From: JARRNE01 sp963824085
Lineage (GTDB): Bacteria; Pseudomonadota; Gammaproteobacteria; Chromatiales; Chromatiaceae
Assembly (NCBI GenBank): GCA_963824085.1
Contig: CAWGNT010000014.1
Location: forward strand, 393,876 to 457,875
Reading direction: 5' to 3'
Length of the DNA: 64,000 nt
Shown: positions 18,675 to 28,125 of the stretch, one piece after another
How positions within the stretch are numbered: the first letter of the stretch is position 1
Layout: each line of letters starts with the position of its first letter
Program-made: the position numbers and the translations under genes
Notes under the pieces: model-generated
What the model saw: the letters and a program-made list of their open reading frames with translations, nothing else
What the model was told of the DNA's origin: nothing
Database searches by the model: none

Positions 18675-19436
18675 ATGGCAGCACCACCCATCTCCGGCGC
18701 CGGTTACCTCCTGCAGGGCATGCGCCTCATCACCAGGCCGGGCCTGCGCCGATTCGTGCTGGCGCCCCTCCTCATCAACATTCTGGTTTTCTCCGGCGCG
18801 ATCTACTATGGGGTGTCCCAGTTCCAGGCCTTCCTTTTCTGGATGGACTCGCAGATCCCCTCCTGGCTGGAGTGGCTGAACTGGATCCTTTGGCCCCTCT
18901 TCGTCCTGACCCTGGTGATCCTTGTCTTCTACACCTTCACGCTGGTAGCGAATCTCGTCGCCGCGCCTTTCAACAGCCTGCTGGCGGAGAAGGTGGAGCT
19001 CTATCTCACCGGTCGGCCGCTGAACGCCGGCGGCGGCCTCAAGCAGATCCTGATCGAGCTGATCCCGACCCTGTTCGATGAAACCAAGAAGGTTCTATTT
19101 GCTCTCGCCTGGGCGATCCCCTTCCTGATCCTGTTCCTCATCCCTGGGGTCAACCTAGCCGCGCCCGTGCTCTGGTTCCTCTACTCCGCCTGGATGCTCA
19201 CCCTGCAGTATGCAGACTATCCCATGAGTAACAACGGACTGAAATTCAAAGAGATCAGGGCAAGGCTGCGCAGCCGGCGGGTGGTGGGAGTCAGCTTTGG
19301 GGCGGCGGCGGCAGCGCTGACGATGGTGCCGGTGCTCAACTTCATTGCCATGCCGAGCGCGGTCGCCGGGGCAACGGCAATGTGGGTAAAGACCCTAAGC
19401 GGTTCGGATCGGACTGCGGCGCGCGATCCGCGCTGA
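18675..19436 (+). CDS. cysZ: CysZ-type sulfate transport membrane protein
   Basis: 253 residues matching CysZ (EI24) along its length: GAGYLLQGMRLITRPGLRRF at the start, LAPLLINILVF as the first long helix, FTLVANLVAAPFNSLLAEKVE as the conserved loop, and a QYADYPMSNN motif late in the protein. Several inner-membrane helices are evident. CysZ brings sulfate into the cytoplasm for cysteine synthesis. Start at the ATG giving the family N-terminus. The gene stands alone. Confidence 0.9.
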   Translation: MAAPPISGAGYLLQGMRLITRPGLRRFVLAPLLINILVFSGAIYYGVSQFQAFLFWMDSQIPSWLEWLNWILWPLFVLTLVILVFYTFTLVANLVAAPFNSLLAEKVELYLTGRPLNAGGGLKQILIELIPTLFDETKKVLFALAWAIPFLILFLIPGVNLAAPVLWFLYSAWMLTLQYADYPMSNNGLKFKEIRARLRSRRVVGVSFGAAAAALTMVPVLNFIAMPSAVAGATAMWVKTLSGSDRTAARDPR

Positions 19437-19616
19437 CGTCGGTCGGGACGGGCGCTCGGTCGCCCCACATCCGGGGCCTGTGGCACAGGACTACATTCAC
19501 GGCTACTCGCGGCAGGAGCAGCGGCGCCCGGCGAAGCGGCGCGCGGCACCGGTTAGGGCTGGACGCCGCCCCTCGCGCCCAGAGCCGACGCACGCCCTTC
19601 ACGAGCCCGGTTGCGA

Positions 19617-19796
19617 CTACTCCTCAGTCTCGACGATGACTCCGCTGCCGTCCCTCCGCTCGACGATCACGACCTTCCCGAGGGTCGGATGGCGAGCGGC
19701 CACCACATTGAACGTCGGTGTTTGCTTTGAGGTGATCAGCTCGCTCTCCTCTTTGAAGTCTATGATGAGCTGCGGTTCAGCATCGAAGATTCTCAT
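19617..19796 (-). CDS. Small hypothetical protein
   Basis: About 59 residues from MRIFDAEPQLIIDFKEESEL; a Met at 19832 is possible. Sequence is acidic and beta-rich in appearance (NVVAARHPTLGKVVIVERRD, ending VIVETEE). No family recognised. It is listed because composition is protein-like and the region has no better gene. Confidence 0.45.
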   Translation of the reverse strand: MRIFDAEPQLIIDFKEESELITSKQTPTFNVVAARHPTLGKVVIVERRDGSGVIVETEE

Positions 19797-19935
19797 GGCC
19801 GCGCCCTCTTCCGATCCCCAAGTGACCATCACCGTCCGAAATAGCGTTCAAAAACAGAGGCCCTGCGCGGAAAGCGCCCACAAGGGTCCGCCGTGCGCCC
19901 GCCTAGTACGTTCCACCGCCTCAACTCCATGCTCG

Positions 19936-20287
19936 TCACCTCGGCTCCTCGAGCTCATCGTAGCCCGTGAACATGGACCGGAGCAGCGAGTACCAGGGCT
20001 GACCCATGGTTGTAGCAAGATAAACGTGCACGATCAGGAACGCGAGCAGCGCGAATACCGCCGCCATGTGCACCCACGCGACCCATTGCAAGGGTAGCAC
20101 GGTACCAAGCGCGGTCGGTTTCCAGGTCGTGTAGAACATCAATAGAAGGCCGGAGATCCATATCGCCGGAGCGATGGCGATCTTGAACCCAAGGTAGGCG
20201 AGGCGCTGCAGCGGGTTGTGCTTCGCCAATCGGGTGGTGCGGTAAGGCTTCGGCTCCCCGGAGAAGATGCCGTACGCGTAGTAGGCG
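19936..20287 (-). pseudogene. Cytochrome b domain protein, 3' remnant
   Basis: About 115 C-terminal residues of a membrane cytochrome b of the thiosulfate/tetrathionate-reductase or Ni/Fe-hydrogenase type: YYAYGIFSGEPKPYRTTRL, KHNPLQRLAYLGFKIAI, two helices, and a His in VHVYLATTMGQPWYSLL. The frame is cut by a TAA in the first bases of the 199-bp element at 20288; beyond that element no cytochrome b sequence resumes, so the N-terminal heme helices are gone. It cannot be a functional subunit. Confidence 0.78.
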
Positions 20288-20486
20288 GTAACCGTTTAGC
20301 CCCCCTAACCGCCTGTAAATACAGTGGGTTAGCACTTGCATAATTCGCAATATCCACGGGGGCTCAATTCTAACCGATTGATTCTTGGCAAGAGATGCTC
20401 TTTTGTTCAATCGATCAAGATCTGCGCAAGAAAAATATCCGGGAAATCAATATAGTACGGGGTCGTGGAGGGGGCTAAACGGTTAC
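20288..20486. mobile_element. MITE-like element with 17-bp perfect terminal inverted repeats
   Basis: The left end GTAACCGTTTAGCCCCC (20288-20304) is exactly reverse-complemented at 20470-20486. The 199-bp body is AT-rich relative to its surroundings and encodes nothing. It abuts the truncated cytochrome b gene. No clear target duplication was seen. The transposase that moves it is not in this window. Confidence 0.75.
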
Positions 20487-20679
20487 GACCGAATAGCAAT
20501 AGTCGCATAACGACACGTTTCGTTCTCACTATCACCATCCCAATTTCCTTCTAGGCGGCACCTTCTGCCGGATACGGCCGCGGGCGGCAGCGCAAACCGG
20601 AAGTGAAAGTAGACCGGAATAGGCAAACGATGGCCATAACCCGCGTCAAATTGACGCAAAGTTTTCGCCTTTGCGTATA

Positions 20680-21429
20680 TCAGCGGTCGCGGCGTCGCGT
20701 CGCCCGCCGCTGGCGCCTCCGCACGAGGGTTAGCACGGGCCCGGAGATCGCGTAGGTCAAAAATCCGACAAACAGCATGATCGGAGGCTGGATGAATACG
20801 ACGGCGAAGATGAGCATCACGACCACCGCCGCGATGAATGACACCCGGCCGCGGACGTCGATGTCCTTGAAGCTGTGATAGCGGAAGTTGCTCACCATGA
20901 GGAGCCCTACGAGCGTCGTGAGCAAGGCAGCGAGCCAGCTCACTTGCGAGCCCGCGATCCCGTGATCCGCGCCGATCCACACGCCCGCGGCGACGATCGC
21001 GGCCGCGGACGGGCTCGGCAGCCCTTGGAAATAGCGCTTGTCGGCAACACCGACCTGAGTATTGAAGCGCGCGAGCCTCAGGGCCGTCCCCGCCGTGTAG
21101 ATGAAGGCCGCAAGCCAGCCGATCTTACCGAGGCCGTGGAGCGCCCATTCGTAGGCAACCAGCGCGGGGGCGACACCGAATGCAACCATGTCCGAAAGAC
21201 TGTCGTACTCCGCCCCAAAGTCGCTCTGTGTATGAGTCAGGCGGGCCACGCGTCCGTCCAGGCCGTCGAGCACCATGCCGACAAAGACAGCGATGGCGGC
21301 CGCCTCGAAGCGCCCCTGAATTGCGCCGACCACAGCGTAGAACCCGGCAAAGAGTGCTGCAGTCGTTAACAGGTTCGGGAGCAAATAGACGCCTCGGGGG
21401 CGTCTTGGGGTATCGACTTGCTCTTCCAT
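20680..21429 (-). CDS. pssA: CDP-diacylglycerol-serine O-phosphatidyltransferase
   Basis: About 249 residues from MEEQVDTPRRPRGVYLLPN. The CDP-alcohol phosphotransferase signature D-G-x2-A-R-x8-G-x3-D-x3-D is intact in LDGLDGRVARLTH through GAEYDSLSDMV. Six or more membrane helices follow. It makes phosphatidylserine, the precursor of phosphatidylethanolamine, at the inner membrane. The ATG at 21507 would add 26 residues not typical of the family. Divergent from hoxE. Confidence 0.9.
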   Translation of the reverse strand: MEEQVDTPRRPRGVYLLPNLLTTAALFAGFYAVVGAIQGRFEAAAIAVFVGMVLDGLDGRVARLTHTQSDFGAEYDSLSDMVAFGVAPALVAYEWALHGLGKIGWLAAFIYTAGTALRLARFNTQVGVADKRYFQGLPSPSAAAIVAAGVWIGADHGIAGSQVSWLAALLTTLVGLLMVSNFRYHSFKDIDVRGRVSFIAAVVVMLIFAVVFIQPPIMLFVGFLTYAISGPVLTLVRRRQRRATRRRDR

Positions 21430-21587
21430 CGCTCCGGATGTTCGGTGGCTCGCGGGCTGGCGGGAGTATAGCGGTGCGGCCAATCCCACAAAAGAAACCT
21501 GGGTCAAGGGTTCAGGTGCACCGCAAAGATGTCTTCCTTTCGTAACAAAGCTGAGGCACAGTTAGAGCAAGCCCTGAAGGAGGGATC

Positions 21588-22082
21588 ATGTCACTGCAGA
21601 CACGCAACCCCGCCCTGCCCAGCGACGACAAACGCTGGAAGCTCGTCAACGCAACCATGCGCCGCAACGGGTACGCCGGCCATGCCCTGATCGAGAGCCT
21701 GCACAGTGTTCAGGATGCATTCGGCTACCTGGACGACTTCGCCATGCGCTTTGTCGCCGAGTCGCTGGACCTGCCGCTGTCCAAGGTCTATGGGGTGGCC
21801 ACCTTCTACCACCTCTTCATGCTCAAGCCCAAGGGTCGTCACGCGTGCGTCGTCTGCACGGGCACGGCCTGCTATATCAAGGGGGCCGGAGGGCTGATCG
21901 AAGGGATCGAAGGTCGCTACGAGGTCACACCCGGGGAGACGACCGAAGACGATGCCCTGTCGGTCCTGAGCGCGCGCTGTGTCGGGGCTTGCGGGCTCGC
22001 ACCCGCGATCGTGCTGGACGGGGAAGTGCTCGGCAAGCAGACCGCCGACGAGCTGCTCGCCAGGCTCGAGGAGCTGGACTGA
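21588..22082 (+). CDS. hoxE: NAD-coupled [NiFe]-hydrogenase subunit HoxE
   Basis: 164 residues, NuoE-like thioredoxin fold that carries one [2Fe-2S] cluster: CTGTACYIKGA and CVGACGLAPA hold the four cysteines. VYGVATFYHLF is the family signature. It is part of the diaphorase side of the bidirectional hydrogenase. The ATG has a strong ribosome site (GAAGGAGGG). The next gene starts one base after its stop, and the order hoxEFUYH is the standard one. Confidence 0.93.
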   Translation: MSLQTRNPALPSDDKRWKLVNATMRRNGYAGHALIESLHSVQDAFGYLDDFAMRFVAESLDLPLSKVYGVATFYHLFMLKPKGRHACVVCTGTACYIKGAGGLIEGIEGRYEVTPGETTEDDALSVLSARCVGACGLAPAIVLDGEVLGKQTADELLARLEELD

Positions 22083-22083
22083 A

Positions 22084-23685
22084 ATGAACCTGGATGATCT
22101 GGACGACATGGCCGAAGAGGTCCGCGCCGCCGACGAGGCAGTCGAGCATGAGGTGCGCGTCTGCATGGCCGCGAGCTGCCAGTCGTCGGGCGCGCCGCCG
22201 GTATTCGATGCACTGCATGCCGCGATCCCGCAAGGCGGCGGCTGCAAGGTCAAAGGCGTCGGCTGCATGGGCCTGTGCTCGGCCGGCCCTCTGGTCGCCG
22301 TGCACTCGAAAGATGCCGCGCAGCCCGTCCTCTACCGGGACGTTCGAGCAGACGATGCAGGCGATATCGTCGCGAGCCTCGGCGGCGCCCCGCTGGAGCG
22401 GCTGCGCTGCCCAACCGACACGCCGTTCTTTGCGCGCCAGCAGAAGATCGTGCTGGAAAACTCCGGGGTCATCGACCCGGACAGCTTCAAGGGATACGTA
22501 GCAGTCGGCGGCTATGCCCCCATGGTCCGAGCCCTGACCGAGATGACCCCAGCGGACGTGCTGCGGGAGGTCACCGCGAGCGGGCTGCGCGGTCGCGGCG
22601 GCGGCGGCTATCCGACCGGCCTCAAGTGGTCGACCGTCGCCAAGATGCCGGCAGACCAGAAGTACGTGATCTGCAACGCGGATGAAGGAGACCCCGGCGC
22701 CTTCATGGATCGCGCGATCCTGGAGTCCGACCCCCACCGCGTGCTCGAAGGCATGGCCCTCGCAGCCTACGCCATCGGCGCCCGCAAGGCTTACGTCTAT
22801 GTCCGAGCGGAGTACCCGCTCGCGGTGGAGCGCCTGAAGACGGCAATCCGTAAGGCGAAGCGCGCCGGTTTCCTGGGCAGCAACGTCTGCGAGACCCAGT
22901 TCGGTTTCGACGTCGAGATCCGGCTCGGCGCGGGCGCCTTCGTCTGCGGCGAGGAGACGGCACTTATGGCCTCGATCGAGGGTCTGCGGGGCCAGCCGCG
23001 TCCGCGGCCGCCCTACCCCGCGGAAGCGGGCCTGTGGGGCTACCCCACCCTGATCAACAACGTGGAGACCTTCGCCAACATCCCGGCGATCATACGCAAC
23101 GGCGGGGAGTGGTTTGCCTCCATCGGTACCGAGCGCTCGAAGGGCACAAAGGTGTTTGCGCTGGCCGGGCGTATCCACAACACCGGCCTGATCGAGGTCC
23201 CCATGGGGACGAGCCTGCGAGACATCGTGGAGGTCATCGGCGGCGGCGTTCCGGACGGCCGCGCTTTCAAGGCGGTCCAGACCGGCGGGCCTTCCGGCGG
23301 CTGCGTACCGAGCGAGCACCTGGATATCCCCGTGGACTACGACAGTCTGCGGGAGGTGGGGTCGATCATGGGCTCCGGCGGCATGATCGTCATGGACGAC
23401 AGCTCCTCCATGGTCGACGTGGCCCGCTACTTCATGGAGTTCTGCATGACCGAGTCCTGCGGAAAGTGCATTCCCTGCCGCACCGGCACCCAGCAGATGC
23501 ACGAGATCCTCAGGAAGATTACGAAGGAGGAGGCGACCTTCGCAGACCTCGCCCTCTTGGAGGATCTGTGCGAGGTGGTCCAGGCGACCAGCCTGTGCGG
23601 GCTGGGTCAGACGGCGCCCAACCCCGTCCTGAGCACCCTGCGCTATTTCCGCAACGAGTACGAGGCCAAGCTGGCCGCATTCTGA
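22084..23685 (+). CDS. hoxF: Hydrogenase diaphorase subunit HoxF
   Basis: 533 residues, NuoF-like. An N-terminal [2Fe-2S] domain (CMAASCQ, then CMGLCSAGP) precedes the FMN/NAD part (GLRGRGGGGYPTGLKW, NADEGDPGAFMDR, and GAGAFVCGEETAL) and a C-terminal [4Fe-4S] site ESCGKCIPCRTGT plus a later Cys. It oxidises or reduces NAD(H) and passes electrons through HoxU and HoxY. The ATG at 22084 is one base after the hoxE stop. Confidence 0.95.
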   Translation: MNLDDLDDMAEEVRAADEAVEHEVRVCMAASCQSSGAPPVFDALHAAIPQGGGCKVKGVGCMGLCSAGPLVAVHSKDAAQPVLYRDVRADDAGDIVASLGGAPLERLRCPTDTPFFARQQKIVLENSGVIDPDSFKGYVAVGGYAPMVRALTEMTPADVLREVTASGLRGRGGGGYPTGLKWSTVAKMPADQKYVICNADEGDPGAFMDRAILESDPHRVLEGMALAAYAIGARKAYVYVRAEYPLAVERLKTAIRKAKRAGFLGSNVCETQFGFDVEIRLGAGAFVCGEETALMASIEGLRGQPRPRPPYPAEAGLWGYPTLINNVETFANIPAIIRNGGEWFASIGTERSKGTKVFALAGRIHNTGLIEVPMGTSLRDIVEVIGGGVPDGRAFKAVQTGGPSGGCVPSEHLDIPVDYDSLREVGSIMGSGGMIVMDDSSSMVDVARYFMEFCMTESCGKCIPCRTGTQQMHEILRKITKEEATFADLALLEDLCEVVQATSLCGLGQTAPNPVLSTLRYFRNEYEAKLAAF

Positions 23686-23710
23686 CGGCGGACGCCGAAT
23701 CGGAGGACCC

Positions 23711-24442
23711 ATGCCGCTTCCAGCTCCCCAAAGCAGCGTTCGCGTCGTCACTCTCAAGATCGACGGCCAGGACCTCTCCGCCCGTGAAGACGAGACCATC
23801 ATCGAGGTCGCCCGCGAGCACCAGATTCCCATTCCCAGCCTATGCTACCTGGAGGGCCTGAGCGTATGGGGCGCCTGCCGCCTGTGCGTCGTCGAGGTCG
23901 AGGGCTCGAACCGGCTCCTCGGCGCATGCGCCACCCGCGTAGCAGAGGGGATGCAGGTCCACACGAACACCGAGAGGCTGCAGCGCTACCGCCGGACCAT
24001 CGTGGAGCTGCTCTTCGCCGAGCGTAACCATATCTGCTCCGTCTGCGTCTCCAACGGGCACTGCGAGCTGCAGAATCTCGCCCAGACCTGCGGCGTCGAC
24101 CACGTGCGGGTCCCGTACCGCAGCGCGCGCTACGAGGTAGACTCGTCCCACGACCTGTTCCGAGTCGACCACAATCGCTGTGTGCTGTGCACCCGCTGCG
24201 TACGGGTCTGCGACGAAATCGAGGGCGCCCACACCTGGGACGTCATGGGCCGGGGCACGGACTGCCTGGTCATCACCGACCTCGCTCGCCCGTGGGGCGA
24301 GAGCGACTCCTGCACCGGCTGCGGGAAGTGCGTCCAGGTCTGCCCCACCGGTGCCCTGGTCAGGCAGGGCACATCCGTGGGTGAGATGACCAAGGACTTG
24401 CACTTCCTGCCCTATCTGTCACGCCGGAGGCACCCGCAATGA
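23711..24442 (+). CDS. hoxU: Hydrogenase diaphorase subunit HoxU
   Basis: 243 residues, like the N-terminal part of NuoG. [2Fe-2S] ligands in CYLEGLSVWGACRLC, a His/Cys [4Fe-4S] region at HICSVCVSNGHCE, and two ferredoxin-type clusters in CVLCTRCVRVC and CTGCGKCVQVCP. It relays electrons between HoxF and HoxY. The stop overlaps the hoxY start (ATGA), indicating coupling. Confidence 0.95.
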   Translation: MPLPAPQSSVRVVTLKIDGQDLSAREDETIIEVAREHQIPIPSLCYLEGLSVWGACRLCVVEVEGSNRLLGACATRVAEGMQVHTNTERLQRYRRTIVELLFAERNHICSVCVSNGHCELQNLAQTCGVDHVRVPYRSARYEVDSSHDLFRVDHNRCVLCTRCVRVCDEIEGAHTWDVMGRGTDCLVITDLARPWGESDSCTGCGKCVQVCPTGALVRQGTSVGEMTKDLHFLPYLSRRRHPQ

Positions 24443-24981
24443 GCGGCGACGGCAAGATCACGGTCGCCACCACCTGGCTGGACGGCTGCTCCGGCTGCCA
24501 CATGTCCTTTCTCGACCTGGACGACCGTCTGCTGGAGCTGGCGACCAAGGTGGACATCGTCTACAGCCCGTTGGTCGATACCAAAGAGCTGCCCGACCAG
24601 GTAGACGTCGGGATCATCGAGGGCTCCATCAGCACAGAGGACGATCTCCAAAAGGCCGAGGCGTTCCGTAAGCACTGCCGACTGCTCATCAGCCTGGGCG
24701 ACTGCGCGGTGACCGGGAACGTCCCCGCCATGCGCAACCAGTTCAAGCTGGAGGCAGTGATCGACCGTGCCTACCGCGAGAATGTCACGCTACAGCCCCA
24801 GAAACCCTGCGTCGGCGTGCCTGCGCTCATCGAGCGCGTACGCCCGGTCCACGGCGTGGTGAACGTGGACATCTTCGTGCCCGGCTGTCCGCCTTCGGCC
24901 AATACCATCTGGTACGTGCTGAGCGAGCTGATCGAGGGGCGCACACCGGACCCCAGTCAGGTCACCAAGTTTGGCGCGTAG
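24439..24981 (+). CDS. hoxY: [NiFe]-hydrogenase small subunit HoxY
   Basis: 180 residues, short small subunit without the Tat signal of uptake enzymes, so cytoplasmic. The proximal [4Fe-4S] ligands are in GCSGCHMS, GDCAVTGN and PGCPPSANT. It forms the hydrogenase module with HoxH. A 132-base gap, without a clear gene, separates it from hoxH, longer than the other junctions in this operon. Confidence 0.94.
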   Translation: MSGDGKITVATTWLDGCSGCHMSFLDLDDRLLELATKVDIVYSPLVDTKELPDQVDVGIIEGSISTEDDLQKAEAFRKHCRLLISLGDCAVTGNVPAMRNQFKLEAVIDRAYRENVTLQPQKPCVGVPALIERVRPVHGVVNVDIFVPGCPPSANTIWYVLSELIEGRTPDPSQVTKFGA

Positions 24982-25113
24982 GGTGCGCTGTACAGCTAAC
25001 AGGACAGAAGACAAAGGACAGTTCGTAGAAGGTTGCGCTGCGCCCACCGTTGAGGACTTCGAGCAGCATCTTGTCGCCCAGGATGGACCAAGCCCCTAAT
25101 CGAGAAACGATCC

Positions 25114-26542
25114 ATGAGCCGCACCATCGCCATCGAGCCGGTCACCCGCATCGAGGGCCACGCCCGCATCACCCTGCAGCTGGATGACGCGGGCAAGGTC
25201 GAGGATGCCAAGTTCCACCTAACCCAGTTTCGCGGCTTCGAGAAGTTCTGCGAGGGCCGCCCCTACCGCGAGATGCCAGCCCTCACCGCGCGCACCTGCG
25301 GCATCTGCCCGGTCAGCCACCTCCTCGCCTCCAATAAGGCGTGCGACGACCTGCTGAGCGTAAAGATACCCCCCACCGCGGTGAAGCTGCGGCGGATCAT
25401 GAACCTCGCCCAGCTCACCCAGTCCCACGCCCTGTCCTTCTTCCACCTGTCGTCGCCCGACCTGCTGCTTGGGTGGGACTCCGACCCCGCCAAGCGCAAC
25501 ATCTTCGGCGTGATGGCCCAGCACCCGCAGCTTGCCAAAGACGGCATTCGGCTGCGCCAGATCGGTCAGGAGATCATCGAGACACTGGGCGGCAAGAAGA
25601 TACATCCGACCTGGGTCGTGCCCGGGGGCGTCAACGAGCCCCTGTCGGACGAGAAACGCGCATCGATGCTCAAGCTCATCCCCGAGGGAATGACGATCGC
25701 GAAGCGCACATATGGTTTCTACAAGGAGCTGGTGCCGAAGTTTCAGGAGGAGGCGAAGCACTTCGGCAGCTTGCCGACGCTGTTTCTGAGCCTGGTTACG
25801 CCGAAAGGAAACCTGGAGCACTATGACGGCCTCTTGCGTATAAAGGACGCGCAGGGCCGCATCGTGGAGGACATGATCCCCACCGATGAGTACGAGCGGG
25901 TGATCGGCGAGGCGGTGGAGGACTTCACCTACATGAAGTTCCCCTACTTCAAGCCCATGGGGTATCCGCAAGGGATCTATCGGGTCGGACCCCTGGCCAG
26001 GCTCAACAATGCGGAGGCCTGCGGCACCCCTTTCGCCGACGTGGCGCTCGCCGAGTTCCGCACCCTTCAGGAGTCCTCCCCTATCACCAGCAGCTTCCAC
26101 TATCACTACGCGCGTCTTGTGGAGATCATCTACGCGATGGAGTCTATGGAGCGGCTGCTGAAGGATCCGGACATCCTCGAACACCCGCGTTCGGGCGCGC
26201 GCCCGGGGCAACCGCTCCGAGGGAATCGGCGTCGCGGAGGCACCGCGTGGAACCCTCATGCACCACTACCGGATCGACGACGACGGACTCATGACCTGGA
26301 TGAATCTCATCATCGCCACGGGCCACAACAACCTGGCAATGAATCAAGGGATCAAGCAGGTCGCCGAAGAGTACGTGGACGGGACCCAGCTTCAGGAGGG
26401 GATGCTGAACCGGGTCGAGGCCGTCATCCGGTGCTTCGACCCTTGCCTCAGCTGCGCGTCCCACGCCTTTGGGCAGATGCCGATGCGGATCGAGCTCAAG
26501 GATGCATCGGGCGCCGTGGTGGACAGCCTGCAGCGGTGTTGA
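25114..26542 (+). pseudogene. hoxH: [NiFe]-hydrogenase large subunit HoxH, frameshifted
   Basis: Group 3d large subunit of about 475 residues if repaired. The first nickel site is RTCGICPVSH (Cys 62 and 65), preceded by the IEPVTRIEGHARI motif. After LLKDPDILEH near base 26185 the frame breaks; it resumes as NRSEGIGVAEAPRGTLMHHY in another frame and ends with the second nickel site DPCLSCASHAFGQMP. One inserted or two missing bases explain this. Without repair the protein lacks its second Ni-binding pair and cannot work. Either a real null mutation or a sequencing error. Confidence 0.9.
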
Positions 26543-26640
26543 GCTGCGACTGCTTAGGGGGAGCGCACGCCCGTAATCCGATAGGGTCATCGCTCGGCCG
26601 GCAACTTGCGCCCGGCTCCTGACACACGGCTCCCTTTGGC

Positions 26641-27114
26641 ATGAACGGCAAGACGCCCCGAAAAACGCTGGTCATCGGCTACGGCAGCCCCATTCGCGGA
26701 GACGACGCCATCGGCCCCCTCGTGGCCGACCGCCTGGAAGCAGAAGGTACAGCCGCAGACGTGACCGTCGTCTCCCGCCACATCCTCACGGCGGATCTGG
26801 TCCCGGCAATCGCCGCCGCCGATCTCGCGATCTTTCTCGATGCGGCCGTCGACGGCGCGGCCGGCGAGGTCCGCTGCCGTTCTCTGGAGCCAGACGCAGC
26901 CGCCCGGTCTACAATGGCCCACTTTCTCGACCCTCGGGAGCTGCTGGCCTGGACTCACGCCCTCTACGGCCGGGTCCCAAAGACGTATCTCGTCTCGGCG
27001 GCGGGAGCCTCATTCGACTATGCGGGCTATCAGCTCACCCCTGTGGCCGAGGCGGCAGTCGATCCCATGTTGGAGAGGGTTCGCGCGCTCATCGCCGAAG
27101 CAGGCTCGTCATGA
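26641..27114 (+). CDS. hoxW: Hydrogenase maturation protease HoxW
   Basis: 157 residues of the HyaD/HoxW endopeptidase family: LVIGYGSPIRGDDAIGPLVAD carries the family Gly/Asp start and the first Ni-sensing acidic residue. HILTADLVPAIAAADLAIFLDAA follows with the second acidic residue. It clips the C-terminal tail of HoxH after nickel insertion. It is 98 bases after hoxH and is most likely dedicated to this enzyme. Confidence 0.85.
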   Translation: MNGKTPRKTLVIGYGSPIRGDDAIGPLVADRLEAEGTAADVTVVSRHILTADLVPAIAAADLAIFLDAAVDGAAGEVRCRSLEPDAAARSTMAHFLDPRELLAWTHALYGRVPKTYLVSAAGASFDYAGYQLTPVAEAAVDPMLERVRALIAEAGSS

Positions 27115-27150
27115 AGCCCTGCATCCCCTAGCCCGGGTCAGAGCTCCTTG

Positions 27151-27320
27151 GGAACGATTCGGAAACAACTGAACCACTTCGTTCGGCGATCGGGTCAATA
27201 GCGGAGCGTATTGCACCGACTGGGATCAACGGCGGCCTGCGGCGCAATACGGCTGGGGCCTATTGCGCCCTACCGTTGGGCGGTCAGAAAAAAATGGTCA
27301 AGTTGTTCTTGAATCGTCAC
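27151..27320. repeat. Hairpin repeat element, family A, copy 1
   Basis: 170 bp. The outer 25-bp ends (27151-27175 and 27296-27320) are inverted repeats with about 18 matches, core ACGATTC and AACAACT. Inside is a perfect 9-bp hairpin GGCGCAATA/TATTGCGCC. The same plan in opposite internal orientation occurs at 37692-37826. It looks like a MITE or a REP-like element. Non-coding. Confidence 0.7.
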
Positions 27321-27504
27321 TTAGACTATAGCGACGGGTGTCAAGGCCAGTAGCAGGGGACGGTTGCGTCCCACGCCATCGCAAACGTTACGCGGTTGCT
27401 GGAGGCGCGGCCCTTGGCAATAGGGAATCGGGAGGCTTCGCGCCGTCGGCCCAGGGCGCCCGAGTCACTGTTGATCCATCGACACCTTCCACCGGAGACG
27501 CTCC

Positions 27505-28106
27505 ATGTCTGGAACCCTCGTTACGCTGCTGCTCGTCATCGCCGTCCTGGGGGTTCTGTGGATCATGACCTACAACCGGCTGGTGGCCCTGAAGAACCGG
27601 GCCGCGAATGCATTTTCGCAGATCGATGTGCAGCTCAAACGTCGGCACGACCTGATCCCGAACCTGGTGGAGACGGCGCGCGCCTACATGGCACACGAGC
27701 GCTCGACGCTGGAGGCAGTGACGGGTGCACGCAACGTCGCGCAAACGGCCGCCAAGGTGCGGCTGCTCAGAATCCGGCTGACGCCCAGGCGCTGAGCGCG
27801 ATGGCCGAGGCCGAGAGCGCCCTGTCATCGACCCTCGGTCGCTTCTTCGCGGTGGCCGAAGCCTATCCGGACCTGAAGGCGAATCGAACCATGATGCAGC
27901 TGGCGGAGGAGATCGCCACCACCGAGAACAAGGTGGCCTTCGCCCGCCAGGCCTTCAACGACGCGGTCATGGGCCTGAATACGGCCATTCAGTCCTTCCC
28001 AGCCGTCCTTTTCGCTCGGACTCTGGGATTTGTCGCCGCGCCTCAGCTGCAGCCAATCGAGGCCGAGGCCGAACGTCAGGCGCCCGTCGTCAGGTTCGAG
28101 CGCTAG
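27505..28106 (+). pseudogene. LemA family protein, frameshifted
   Basis: N-terminal helix (LVTLLLVIAVLGVLWI) then the LemA signature YNRLVALKNRAANAFSQIDV, QLKRRHDLIPNLVETARAYM and LEAVTGARNVAQTAAK. Near base 27760 one base appears missing; the next frame continues AAAQNPADAQALSAMAEAES and ends with a normal LemA C-terminus (ENKVAFARQAFNDAV, NTAIQSFP). Repaired length ~200 residues, typical. LemA proteins sit in the envelope and are often paired with an M48 peptidase, as here. Function not firmly known. Confidence 0.88.
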
Positions 28107-28125
28107 AGACCGCCGGGAAACGGCG

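Noticed and set aside
21925..23832. 635-codon minus-strand open frame
   Set aside because: Antisense to hoxF in GC-rich DNA; no family, while hoxF is certain.
25219..26259. 346-codon minus-strand open frame
   Set aside because: Antisense to hoxH; no recognisable protein.
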